Shown here: piece by piece, positions 53,862 to 62,275 of the stretch
Layout of the letters: each line of letters opens with the position of its first letter
Position numbering within the stretch: the first letter of the stretch is position 1
Source of the DNA: Rhodoligotrophos sp. CJ14
Lineage (GTDB): Bacteria > Pseudomonadota > Alphaproteobacteria > Rhizobiales > Im1
DNA: 64,000 nt
Assembly (NCBI RefSeq): GCF_038811545.1
Contig: NZ_CP133319.1
Coordinates: 2,075,516 to 2,139,515, forward strand
Reading direction: 5' to 3'
Made by a program: the position numbers and the translations under genes
Notes under the pieces: generated by a model
What the model saw: only the letters and a program-made list of their open reading frames with translations
What the model was told of the DNA's origin: nothing
Database searches by the model: none

Positions 53862-54842
53862 TCAGGCGAGCCTTAGCATCTTGGCCTTCTGCCTGATCAG
53901 GCCAAGAACGGTGTCGATCGCTGGCGTTGCGACCCCGAGATCGCGGGAAAGCGCAGCCACGGCCCCGATAATGGCATCAATCTCGAGCCGGCGACCAGCC
54001 TCCAGATCCTGCAGCATTGATGTGCGGAACGCCCCTGCCAAAGCGGCCTTGGTCAGCCTCTCCTCCACCGTCAAGTCGAACCGAACGCCGGTCCGCTCGG
54101 CAACCGCCTGCGCTTCCGCCATCATGGCCATGACCAGCGGCCGTGTCTCCGCGCTCGTGATGATCTCGTCCATGGCAGCCCCGGTCAGCGCACTGATCGG
54201 GTTGAAGGCGAGATTGCCCCACAGCTTGGTCCACACCTCCTTGCGAATGTCACGCGTGACGCGCCCATCGATGCCGGCATCGATCATGGCTGCGGAAAGT
54301 TGCGCCAGCACACCATCCTCTCGACCATCCGGCCGCCCCAGAACGAAGGTGCTATCGCTGACGTGATGCGCTTCGCCCAGGCCGGAATTGCGCACATTCG
54401 CGTAAGTGACGCAGCCGATGGTGCGGTCGCCTGGTATGGCGGCAGCCAAACGGCCGCCCGGATCAAGCATCTCGCCGGCCGATGAACGCTCACCGGCAAA
54501 ATACCACCAGGGCAACCCGTTCTGGACGAACACCACCTGAGTGGCTGCCCGTGTTTCCGGTGTTCCGACCAAGCATCGCATGGTATCGGTCGTCTCTGGC
54601 ACCGAATAGCCTTTGACGGTCACCAGCACGTAATCCTGCGGGCCGAGCTCTTCGCCGCGCTCGGCCACATGGGGCCGCTCGCGGATCGGATCACCATCGG
54701 CGCAGGTCAGGATGATGCCCTTGCTGCGAATGGCTGCCGCCCGCTCGCCACGCGCCACCACCGCGATCTCATGCCCCGACTTTGCAAGCCGCGCGGCCAG
54801 GAACACGCCGATCGCGCCGGCGCCGATGATGCAGAGTCTCAT
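53862..54842 (-). CDS. 2-dehydropantoate 2-reductase family protein (ApbA/PanE)
   Basis: 326 residues. The N-terminal NADP-binding motif is IIGAGAIGVFLAARLAKSGH, with VARGE following the second strand. The C-terminal helical domain has KLWGNLAFNPISALTGA, the ApbA/PanE signature containing the catalytic lysine and asparagine. True PanE reduces ketopantoate in pantothenate synthesis, but catabolic clusters often hold paralogues that reduce other 2-keto acids. Located between a ureohydrolase-like gene and an importer binding protein, it is probably one of these. Confidence 0.88.
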   Translation of the reverse strand: MRLCIIGAGAIGVFLAARLAKSGHEIAVVARGERAAAIRSKGIILTCADGDPIRERPHVAERGEELGPQDYVLVTVKGYSVPETTDTMRCLVGTPETRAATQVVFVQNGLPWWYFAGERSSAGEMLDPGGRLAAAIPGDRTIGCVTYANVRNSGLGEAHHVSDSTFVLGRPDGREDGVLAQLSAAMIDAGIDGRVTRDIRKEVWTKLWGNLAFNPISALTGAAMDEIITSAETRPLVMAMMAEAQAVAERTGVRFDLTVEERLTKAALAGAFRTSMLQDLEAGRRLEIDAIIGAVAALSRDLGVATPAIDTVLGLIRQKAKMLRLA

Positions 54843-54862
54843 GTCAGCAATACTCGACTGCT

Positions 54863-55849
54863 TTACTGCTGCGGCAGGTAGTCATTGGTGAAGATCTGTT
54901 CCGGCTTCATCGTTGGCTTGAGGGCGCCGCCCTTCTCCATGATATCCTGCATGGCCGCCCAGTCCTCTGTCAGCATCACGCCCATGGGCTTGCCCTCTGT
55001 GCTTTTGGTCGAAAGCCCTGGCAGCGAGGCTTGCCACTGCACCAGCAGCACATCCCGATTGCGGTCCTGCTGCGGCATCTGCTTGATGATGGCGTCCACA
55101 GCCTCTTCCGGATTGGCCTTTGCCATCTCCAATGCCTTGATGGTCGCGCGCAGGAAGCCGCGCACCGCCTCCGGCTTCTCCTTGAGGAAGGCATTGTTAG
55201 CAACCGCGCCCTGCCCCATCAGGCTCACCCCAAAATCCGAATACAGGAAATGGGTGGTCTTCATGCCAAGCTTTTCGATCTGCGCCGGCTGCACGTTGAT
55301 ATTGCCGGGAATAGCATCTGCCCGCCGCTGCAGCAGCAGCGTGTTCTTCGCGCCGGTGGCTGGGCTCAGGATATTGACCTTCTTGATATCCCCGCCATCC
55401 GCGCTCATCAGTGCGCCAAAGGCAATGCCGCTGGACTCGGAAGGCGCATAGGCAATGATCTTTCCTTCGAGTTCCTTGGGCGACTTGATCGGCGCATCGG
55501 CGGGCGAGATCACGCCCAATATGTCGCTGACGATGCGCATGACGGCAGTGACGGGCAGCCCCTGCTCGACGCTGAACAGCAATGTGGAAAAGTCGATCAG
55601 GGCCAGCTGGTCCTGCCCTTGCGCCAGCTGCTGCACCACAGTGGCCGAGCCTTGGCCTTCATGGATGCTGACATCCAGCCCTTCTTCCTTGTAGAGCCCC
55701 TTTTCCAGGGCCAGGAAGAACGGCGCATGAACGCCGTAAACGGTCCAGTCGAGCCTGAAGCTGATCTTCTCCTCGGCCCGGCTCGTGCCCGCAACGAGGG
55801 TAACGAGAAGACAAGCCAGCGACGTGAGACGCAAAAATCTCCATAACAT
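54863..55849 (-). CDS. ABC transporter substrate-binding protein, NMT1/THI5-SsuA type
   Basis: 328 residues from the ATG at 55849, preceded by GGGGAG; the frame is open to 55960. A Sec signal (MLWRFLRLTSLACLLVTLVAG, cut near SRAEEK) precedes an NMT1/THI5-like domain starting ISFRLDWTVYGVHAPFFLAL. Proteins of this group bind pyrimidine, sulfonate or other small aromatic or heterocyclic ligands. Its permease and ATPase partners are at 60720 and 59912 on the same strand, 4 kb upstream and split off by four other genes. No TPP riboswitch is seen in its leader. Confidence 0.9.
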   Translation of the reverse strand: MLWRFLRLTSLACLLVTLVAGTSRAEEKISFRLDWTVYGVHAPFFLALEKGLYKEEGLDVSIHEGQGSATVVQQLAQGQDQLALIDFSTLLFSVEQGLPVTAVMRIVSDILGVISPADAPIKSPKELEGKIIAYAPSESSGIAFGALMSADGGDIKKVNILSPATGAKNTLLLQRRADAIPGNINVQPAQIEKLGMKTTHFLYSDFGVSLMGQGAVANNAFLKEKPEAVRGFLRATIKALEMAKANPEEAVDAIIKQMPQQDRNRDVLLVQWQASLPGLSTKSTEGKPMGVMLTEDWAAMQDIMEKGGALKPTMKPEQIFTNDYLPQQ

Positions 55850-56024
55850 GGTCACCGCTCCCCAATTCTTTGCAACGCCTGCAGCCTTCGGCGTCTGCCT
55901 CACCCACAGCCGCCAGCATGCTCTTGTGGCTATTTCTGGCGGGATTTTCACTTTTCCCAATCCGGCCGCCTGTTTCGACTGGCCGCTGTTCGGTGATTAT
56001 TGAGCTTGGGTTGTGTGACGTCCA

Positions 56025-56047
56025 ATGACTTTGCTTACCAAAGTCAT
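56025..56047. promoter_or_regulatory. Perfect inverted repeat at the end of the LysR gene
   Basis: ATGACTTT (56025-56032) and AAAGTCAT (56040-56047) are exact inverted repeats around a seven-base spacer. The LysR stop codon lies inside the right arm, and the start of the binding-protein gene is about 175 bases further on. It could be a terminator hairpin, though no T-run follows, or a LysR operator controlling the binding-protein gene. Confidence 0.45.
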
Positions 56048-57045
56048 GAATTGGAGGTTATGGACTCGCGCTCGTCTTGTCCTGCATTGACCGGCAGCTG
56101 TGCCGCCAGCCCACTCATGGTGAGCCGGAACTCTTCGAGAAAGCGTCGGGCGAGCTGCGAGGCCGGCCGATAAATTGACTGGATGCAGAAGATACGCAGC
56201 GGAATCCGCGGGCGGAATGTTCGCATGACCAGCTCGTGGTCGCTATGGCCCGGCATCATCGTCGGGTCGATCAGCGCCACACCGATCCCTTGTGCGGCCA
56301 TGGCTTTGGCCACCGATGAGCTGTTCGTCTCGAACTGATCCCGAGGCACAAGACCTTCCCGCAGGAAGGCCTCTCGCACAAGCTGGCTGGGCGGCGTATT
56401 CTGCTCCCACAGAATGACCGAATGCCCATCGAGCACCTGGGGAGTGAGCACCTGGTGCTCAGAAAGCGGATGATCCCGGTGCAGCACAGCCACCACCTCC
56501 AGCTCGGCAACAAGCTCCGCGGTCAATGATTTGTCCGGCCCGGGATGATTATACATAAAGCCCAGATCCACCTGATGCAGGCCGACTTGGGTGATCATAT
56601 TTGCGGAATTCTCCGACATCAGCAGTGTGCGGATATCGGGCCGCTCTCGCGCGAAATCAGCAAGGCACCTTGCAACGACCGAGCTTGCGAGCGATGGAAT
56701 GGCGGAGATGGCGACGGTGCCCGCCTGGCTCGAGCGCAACCCCTCCATTCCATCATTCAGCGCCTCGAGCTGCACGAACAGCCGTTCGACCTCGATGAGC
56801 AGCCGGGAGGCATCCCCGCTGGGATAGAGCCGGCCGCGCACCCGTCGAAACAGGCGGACCCCGAGGCTGCTCTCCAGGCTCGCGATCATCTTGCTCACAG
56901 CTGGCTGGGTCACATTGAGCTGGCGGGCAGCCTCGGTCACGTTCTGCGTCTGCATCAGAATGCGGAACATGTGCAGCTGCCGAAGGTTGGGTAGGCGCAT
57001 GGGGTGAGTGCTCCTGCCGGAAACCGTGCCGTGCCAGAGTGTCAT
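56044..57045 (-). CDS. LysR family transcriptional regulator
   Basis: 333 residues from the ATG at 57045, preceded by AGAGGA; an ATG at 57000 (starting MRLPNLRQLHMF) is the start expected from the family and is also possible. The helix-turn-helix is NVTEAARQLNVTQPAVSKMI, followed by a LysR substrate domain with GTVAISAIPSLASSVVARCL. It is encoded within the minus-strand importer and catabolic gene group, between the MFS gene and the binding protein, and probably regulates that group. Confidence 0.9.
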   Translation of the reverse strand: MTLWHGTVSGRSTHPMRLPNLRQLHMFRILMQTQNVTEAARQLNVTQPAVSKMIASLESSLGVRLFRRVRGRLYPSGDASRLLIEVERLFVQLEALNDGMEGLRSSQAGTVAISAIPSLASSVVARCLADFARERPDIRTLLMSENSANMITQVGLHQVDLGFMYNHPGPDKSLTAELVAELEVVAVLHRDHPLSEHQVLTPQVLDGHSVILWEQNTPPSQLVREAFLREGLVPRDQFETNSSSVAKAMAAQGIGVALIDPTMMPGHSDHELVMRTFRPRIPLRIFCIQSIYRPASQLARRFLEEFRLTMSGLAAQLPVNAGQDERESITSNS

Positions 57046-57069
57046 GCGCGTCCTCTGAAGCAAATGCCT

Positions 57070-58302
57070 TTATCCGGCGGCCTTGGGCCGGCGGGATGGG
57101 AGAACCACGAGGATCGCCCCGAGGAAATAAACCAGGCCGATGGTCAGGAAGATGCCCTTGAACTGGCCATGATCATAGAACAGGCCGAACAGCAATGGCG
57201 CGATGATGCCGCCAATGCTGAGGCCGGTGCTGACAATGGCAAAGGCCCGCCCATAGGTGCCAGGCGCGCTCGCGGCGCGAACGATCAGATCGCGGGATGG
57301 CAGCACGACCCCATTCAGCAGGCCGGCAGCCGAGGCCACGACCAGCACGCCGATCGGCCCGATCGGAGCCAAGCCACCGGTCAGCAGCAGGAGCGCGGTT
57401 CCGGTAAGGCCGAGGGCCGCCACCAGGTTGTGGCGCGCCGTCCGGGCAGCGATCATGCCGCCGGTCAGAATGCCAACCGCCATGGCAAGCAGGAAGGCCG
57501 AAAGGGCAAGATTGGCGAGATCCAAGCTGAGCCCATTCAAAGCATGCCAGGTGAGCGCCGCGTAGCTCTGCACCCCGGTTCCAGCCAGTGAAAGCAGGAT
57601 CCAGATCAAGCTGTTGCGCAAAATCTCCGGCGACCTGAGTAGAGCAAGCGACGATGTCTTCTCATCCGCGTGCTTGCCAGCCTGCTGACTTGTCCCCGCG
57701 GAATGAGAACCAGGCGCTTGCAGCCAGCGCAACTGCAGCAGAAGCAGCAGCGCGACCGCATAGCCAAGCGCCGCTGCCACCCACAGGCCAGTCCGCCAGC
57801 CGAACTGGTACGCGATGAAGGCAAGGCTGGCCGGTGCCGCAGCCGAGCCGATGAAGCCGGCGAAGGTGTGCACGGAAAATGCCGTGCTGACCCGGCGCGG
57901 CGAGACCTTTTCCGACAGAATGGCGTAGTCGGCCGGATGGTAGATGGCATTCGCCGCCCCCGCTGCTGCGAAGGCGAGGATGAACACACCATACAGAGGC
58001 ACGAGAGCGGCGAGCGCGAACCCGCTGGCGCCCACGACCAGCGCTCCGATCAGCAGCTTCACCCGATCCATGCGGTCGGCGAGAATCCCCGCCGGCGTCT
58101 GCAATATGGCAGTGATCAGGTTGAACACCGAAATCAGCAGCGCCAGCTCCGTATAGCCGATGCCCAGCTCACGATTGATGAAAGGCATTAGCGGCGGTAG
58201 CACCAATAGGTAGAAATGGCTGATGAAATGGGCCGCGCTGACATTTGCGGTCACGCGCCAATCCGCGCCACTCTCCCCCGGCAGGCTGCTGGCTTGATCC
58301 AT
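57070..58302 (-). CDS. Major facilitator superfamily transporter
   Basis: 410 residues from the ATG at 58302, preceded by AAAGGA; the frame is open to 58338. Twelve hydrophobic segments are discernible. The first half contains GILADRMDRVKLLIG, the MFS loop 2-3 motif, and HPADYAILSEKVSPRRVSTA, and a hydrophilic central loop lies around residues 190-220. The substrate is unknown; it may export a product or import an alternative substrate of this gene group. It lies between the gamma-glutamyltransferase-like gene and lysR, with short gaps. Confidence 0.88.
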   Translation of the reverse strand: MDQASSLPGESGADWRVTANVSAAHFISHFYLLVLPPLMPFINRELGIGYTELALLISVFNLITAILQTPAGILADRMDRVKLLIGALVVGASGFALAALVPLYGVFILAFAAAGAANAIYHPADYAILSEKVSPRRVSTAFSVHTFAGFIGSAAAPASLAFIAYQFGWRTGLWVAAALGYAVALLLLLQLRWLQAPGSHSAGTSQQAGKHADEKTSSLALLRSPEILRNSLIWILLSLAGTGVQSYAALTWHALNGLSLDLANLALSAFLLAMAVGILTGGMIAARTARHNLVAALGLTGTALLLLTGGLAPIGPIGVLVVASAAGLLNGVVLPSRDLIVRAASAPGTYGRAFAIVSTGLSIGGIIAPLLFGLFYDHGQFKGIFLTIGLVYFLGAILVVLPSRRPKAAG

Positions 58303-58316
58303 GATGATCCTTTGGG

Positions 58317-59906
58317 TCAAACGCCCAAGGCATAACACTCCCGGCGAGGATCGGCACCGCCCATGAGCAGCCCATCAGCCATGCGCCTTATGGCATTGAC
58401 TCCGCCCATCAGCCGCGACCAGCCATCGACCCGCTGCACGGTCCATCCGGCATCCTGCAGAACCGTGGTCCAGCTTTCGGGGCAGCGAGCCTCCAGCAGC
58501 ACCGTGCTGCCCTGATCATGTCGGATGCGCGGCCACTCGATCGCGGACTGGATATCGAGCCCTTGCTCGAAATGCCTCCGCATCACTTGCAGCAGCGACT
58601 GCGGCTGTCCGTGATCACCCGGCGTGGCGATCGCGAGTTCCAGCCCATCTTGGCCCGTGACCAGCGCCGGGCAGAGCGTATGAAACGGCCTGTACCCGCC
58701 CTTCAGGCTACGGACCGGATCATCATCGAGCCGCTCCAACATGGCGCGATTATGCAGCACGATCCCGTGCTGGGCGCAGACAATGCCCGACCCGAATGCC
58801 TCGAACAGCGACTGCACCCACGAAACCGCATTTCCGGCACCGTCCACCACCACCAAGGTGGAGGTATCGCCGCCGCCGGAGACTGAGATGGGCTCCCGCG
58901 CGCTCTTCCGCAGAGCAGAAAGGGATTGGGGCGTCAGAATATCGGCTGGCAAGCTGATCCGCCGCGGGTCGCCGCAATAGGCATCGCGAATACGAAAAGC
59001 TGCAGTTTTGCGCATCAGATAGGCCACGGGATCAACCAACGGGTCATCGGCTCCCGTTGCGCGATCCTCTTCCTCATTCGCAAGACCGAGCATGGCCAGC
59101 AGAGCGATGCCTTGCGAATTGGGCGGCGCCACATGAACCCGCCGGCCGCCCCAATCGAGCGAGAGGGGCTTATCGAACAAGGTCTCGTGCTCGGCAAGAT
59201 CCGATGCCTCGATGAGCACGCCTTGCGCCTGCGCCTCGGCGAGCCAGGCCGCCGCGAGCGGGCCCTCATAGAATGCGCGCCAACCCTGTTGAGAGAGGTT
59301 GCGCAAGGTCTCAGCGACTTTGGGCTGTCTCAGCCTCGCGCCCAGCTTGGCCGTGCCTGGCTGTCCATAAAGGCTTGGAAGGCCCGGGAATTCCGCCGCG
59401 AGCTCCGCATATTCCGGCCCGTTGAAGAAGGCGACCGATGTCCGGTCGAGCGGCACGCCTCCTTCCGCCAGCTGAATGGCGGGCGCCAGCACCTCGGCCA
59501 GAGACTTGGTACCGAATTGCTCGAGCGACTGCGCCCAAGCGGCAACCACGCCCGGGACAGAAACGCCAAGCGGGCCACGACGCGGCAAGGCGGAAAGCCC
59601 GCGCGCCCGCATGGCCTCGGCGGTTGCGGCCTTCGCCGTCTTGCCCGAGCCGTTGATCGCGGTCACCCCGGACTTTGCATCGAACCACAGCCCGATCGCA
59701 TCACCGCCAAGCCCATTCATGAACGGAATGGCAACGCCAAGGGTCGCGGCGGCGGCGATCGCCGCATCCATGGCATTCCCGCCCGCCCGCAGAATCGCGG
59801 TGCCAGCCTCCGCTGCCCGTGGATGCCCCGCCACCACCATGCCGCGATCGCTCATCACGATCGGCCGATGGGCCGGAAGCGACAGTCTGGGCTGACTCAC
59901 GCTCAT
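58317..59906 (-). CDS. Gamma-glutamyltransferase family Ntn hydrolase
   Basis: 529 residues from the ATG at 59906, preceded by GGAG. The protein opens with VVAGHPRAAEAGTAILRAGG, typical of the family, and its self-cleavage site is GGGDTSTLVVVD, with Thr348 as probable nucleophile of the small subunit. Classical enzymes have Thr-Thr-His-x-Ser here; this one has Thr-Ser-Thr-Leu, as in gamma-glutamyltransferase-like amidases. No signal peptide is seen, so it is probably cytoplasmic and hydrolyses a gamma-glutamyl or other amide. It lies five bases after the ATPase gene of the importer. Confidence 0.88.
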   Translation of the reverse strand: MSVSQPRLSLPAHRPIVMSDRGMVVAGHPRAAEAGTAILRAGGNAMDAAIAAAATLGVAIPFMNGLGGDAIGLWFDAKSGVTAINGSGKTAKAATAEAMRARGLSALPRRGPLGVSVPGVVAAWAQSLEQFGTKSLAEVLAPAIQLAEGGVPLDRTSVAFFNGPEYAELAAEFPGLPSLYGQPGTAKLGARLRQPKVAETLRNLSQQGWRAFYEGPLAAAWLAEAQAQGVLIEASDLAEHETLFDKPLSLDWGGRRVHVAPPNSQGIALLAMLGLANEEEDRATGADDPLVDPVAYLMRKTAAFRIRDAYCGDPRRISLPADILTPQSLSALRKSAREPISVSGGGDTSTLVVVDGAGNAVSWVQSLFEAFGSGIVCAQHGIVLHNRAMLERLDDDPVRSLKGGYRPFHTLCPALVTGQDGLELAIATPGDHGQPQSLLQVMRRHFEQGLDIQSAIEWPRIRHDQGSTVLLEARCPESWTTVLQDAGWTVQRVDGWSRLMGGVNAIRRMADGLLMGGADPRRECYALGV

Positions 59907-59911
59907 ATCGA

Positions 59912-60718
59912 TCACTCCACGAAGCTGGCCGCGTTCATGAGACTGCGTACGCGCTCAGACGCTTGAAAGAACACAGGATCACGCATCACGGAAAAATCGC
60001 GCGGTCTCGGCAGGGGAACCGGCACGATCTCCTGAATGCGTCCGGGCCGCGGTGTCATAACCACCACCCGATCAGCCAGCAGCACCGCTTCCGTGATGCT
60101 GTGGGTGATCAGCAATACCGTTTTCGGCGACTGCATCCAGATCCGCTGCAACTCCAGATTCATCTGCTCACGCGTAAGCGCATCCAGCGCACCGAACGGC
60201 TCGTCCATGAGCAGCAGCGAAGGCGAGGTCACCAATGCCCGGCACAGCGCCACCCGCTGCTGCATGCCGCCCGAGAGCTCGTAGGGCTTCTTCTCCTCGA
60301 ACCCGCTCAGACCCACCAGCGTGAGCAGCTCGTCCACATGGGACCGCTGCTCGTCCGATCCCGCCTGAATATCCAGTGGCAGCTCCACATTCCGCCGCAC
60401 GCTGCGCCACGGCAGCAGCACCGGGGTCTGGAACACGATGCCGGTTCCGGGCCCGGGACCTGTCACCGGCACGCCACCCACGAGGATCTCGCCGGAAGTG
60501 GCGGGCAACAGACCCGCGACCAGCCGCAGCATGGTCGATTTTCCACAGCCGGAAGCACCGACCACCGCTACGAACTCGCCCGGCGCAATATCGAGACTGA
60601 TGCCGGTCAGCGCCTCGACTGCTCCCGTGCGTGTTTCAAAACGCTTGCCGACATCGCGCAGCTGAATGGATTGCGATATCTCCCGGCTTGCGGAGAGGTT
60701 CGGCTGAGGGCTGTTCAT
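59912..60718 (-). CDS. ABC transporter ATPase, SsuB/TauB/ThiZ type
   Basis: 268 residues from the ATG at 60718, preceded by GGGAG. Walker A is GASGCGKST (54-62), the signature is LSGGMQQRVALCRAL, Walker B is LLLMDEPFGALDALT, and the switch histidine is in LITHSITEAV. The ending RPRDFSVMRDPVFF is typical of the nitrate/sulfonate/taurine group. It works with the permease encoded immediately upstream and, probably, the binding protein at 54863. Confidence 0.92.
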   Translation of the reverse strand: MNSPQPNLSASREISQSIQLRDVGKRFETRTGAVEALTGISLDIAPGEFVAVVGASGCGKSTMLRLVAGLLPATSGEILVGGVPVTGPGPGTGIVFQTPVLLPWRSVRRNVELPLDIQAGSDEQRSHVDELLTLVGLSGFEEKKPYELSGGMQQRVALCRALVTSPSLLLMDEPFGALDALTREQMNLELQRIWMQSPKTVLLITHSITEAVLLADRVVVMTPRPGRIQEIVPVPLPRPRDFSVMRDPVFFQASERVRSLMNAASFVE

Positions 60719-60719
60719 C

Positions 60720-61499
60720 TCAGGAAGCTCCCGCGCCGCTATGCAGCCGCACGACGTTGTGCCAGGGGATCGCAATCTTTTCCAGAAGCTCGATCGCGTA
60801 ATAGACGACCACGCCGATGACCATCAGCGCGGCGAGCACTGCAAACAGCAACGTGGTATCGAGGCTGGCATTGGCCTGAAGCAGGAGATAGCCGAGCCCC
60901 TGGGATGCCCCGACCCACTCCGCGATCACCGCGCCCACAACAGCGAAGGCCACCGAAACCTTCATGCCTGCGAAGATGTTGGGCAGCGAGAGCGGCAGGC
61001 GAAAATACCAGAAAGTCTGCAGCCGGTTGGCCCGCAGCGCCTGCGCAAGTTCGAGCACCTCACGCTCGACCGATCGCAACCCCACGATGGTCGAGATGAC
61101 CACGGGAAAGAAGGCGACCAGAAAGGTCACCACCAGCTTGGGGAATAGACCAAGCCCGAACCACACGACGATCAAGGGGGCAAGCGCCACTTTCGGAAAG
61201 GTCTGGCTCAGGATCAGCCATGGCATCACCGCCTGCTCCAGCGTGCGCCAGGCAACCAGCATGATGGCCAGCGGAATACCGATCAGCACCGACAGGAGAA
61301 AGCCGCCAAGCGTGACATAGGTCGTTATCCAGCTATGGTGCAGCAGGAACGAGAAATCCTCGATGATCCGCTGCAGGACCGCGCCGGGCAACGGCAGCAG
61401 ATAGGGCGGAATGTCGAAGATCTCCACTGCCGCATACCAGCCGGCAATCATGATCACGAGGGCGACCGCGGGATAGAGTCCTGGAATTGGCCATCTCAT
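60720..61499 (-). CDS. ABC transporter permease, SsuC/TauC/ThiX type
   Basis: 259 residues with about six membrane helices. The conserved docking loop ELAQALRANRLQTFWYFRLP near residue 155 and VGASQGLGYLLLQANASLDT near 205 are hallmarks of the group. One base separates its stop from the ATPase start, and its own start lies directly after the racemase-like gene, so these genes are cotranscribed. It forms a homodimeric pore. Confidence 0.92.
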   Translation of the reverse strand: MRWPIPGLYPAVALVIMIAGWYAAVEIFDIPPYLLPLPGAVLQRIIEDFSFLLHHSWITTYVTLGGFLLSVLIGIPLAIMLVAWRTLEQAVMPWLILSQTFPKVALAPLIVVWFGLGLFPKLVVTFLVAFFPVVISTIVGLRSVEREVLELAQALRANRLQTFWYFRLPLSLPNIFAGMKVSVAFAVVGAVIAEWVGASQGLGYLLLQANASLDTTLLFAVLAALMVIGVVVYYAIELLEKIAIPWHNVVRLHSGAGAS

Positions 61500-61500
61500 G

Positions 61501-62271
61501 TCATGTCAGCCCGGAAAAAGGATGCCGGGCGCAGGCATTGTGCACCATCGCCACGAGATGGGTAAAGTCGAACACCGGAAGTCCCGTCGCCTCTTGCACG
61601 GCAGCGGCATAGGGCGGCAGCAGCGAGCATTCGAGCAGGATCGCGCCCACCTCCGGGTTGCGCTCCACCATGGCCCGCGCCACGTCGACCACCTCGGCCT
61701 CGGCCAGATCGAAATCGAGCCACGGACGATCGTCCCAGGCGGTTGCCGCAAATTCCGGGCAGCTCTCCACGCCGACGATCACCACGGGATCGCTGATCCC
61801 CGCCGCACGAAGATGATTATCAGTCAGGCTCGCCGCCTCCGCTGTGATGATCCCAAGCCGCCGCGAGCTTTTCAGCATGCGCGAGATCATCGGCGCGAGC
61901 ATCAGCGAGGAGGCGAAGACCGGCACATCGACCGCATCGCACAGGTGCTTCTGGAACAACGCCGCAAAGCCGCACGATGTGGTGATGGCCCGGCAGCCCT
62001 GCGCAACGAGGCTCTGTGCCCCGTCGAGCCAAGGCCGGATGGCCTCGTGGAATTCGGCGCTGTCCGGATCCATCGCGCCGAGCTCCCGCACGGTCCGACT
62101 GCCGGAAAAGCCCTTCACGACATGATGGAGGACGGGAAAGGGGAAGCTTGCTGCATTGCCGATTGCGCCCGGCGGCCGCGGAAAGTGCCCCTCGATCAGC
62201 AGAATGCCGATCCTGTGTCCGTAAATATTGTGGCCGCCGTGCAGCACGCGGCGACGCGCCGGTGCGGTCAT
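61501..62271 (-). CDS. Aspartate/glutamate racemase family protein (EutA-like)
   Basis: 256 residues. The two catalytic cysteines expected in the family are Cys100 (TTSCGFAA) and Cys215 (LLECSLLPP), one in each lobe. Members include aspartate and hydantoin racemases, maleate isomerase, arylmalonate decarboxylase and EutA of ectoine use. The neighbour upstream is a DoeA/EutD-like hydrolase, a pairing also seen in ectoine clusters. The other ectoine genes (doeB/eutE, eutB) are not in view, so the substrate is open. Confidence 0.87.
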   Translation of the reverse strand: MTAPARRRVLHGGHNIYGHRIGILLIEGHFPRPPGAIGNAASFPFPVLHHVVKGFSGSRTVRELGAMDPDSAEFHEAIRPWLDGAQSLVAQGCRAITTSCGFAALFQKHLCDAVDVPVFASSLMLAPMISRMLKSSRRLGIITAEAASLTDNHLRAAGISDPVVIVGVESCPEFAATAWDDRPWLDFDLAEAEVVDVARAMVERNPEVGAILLECSLLPPYAAAVQEATGLPVFDFTHLVAMVHNACARHPFSGLT

Positions 62272-62275
62272 GACC

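Noticed and set aside
55850-56043. TPP riboswitch upstream of the NMT1/THI5-type binding protein
   Set aside because: No CTGAGA-type thi-box motif or matching helix arrangement is seen in either strand of the leader.
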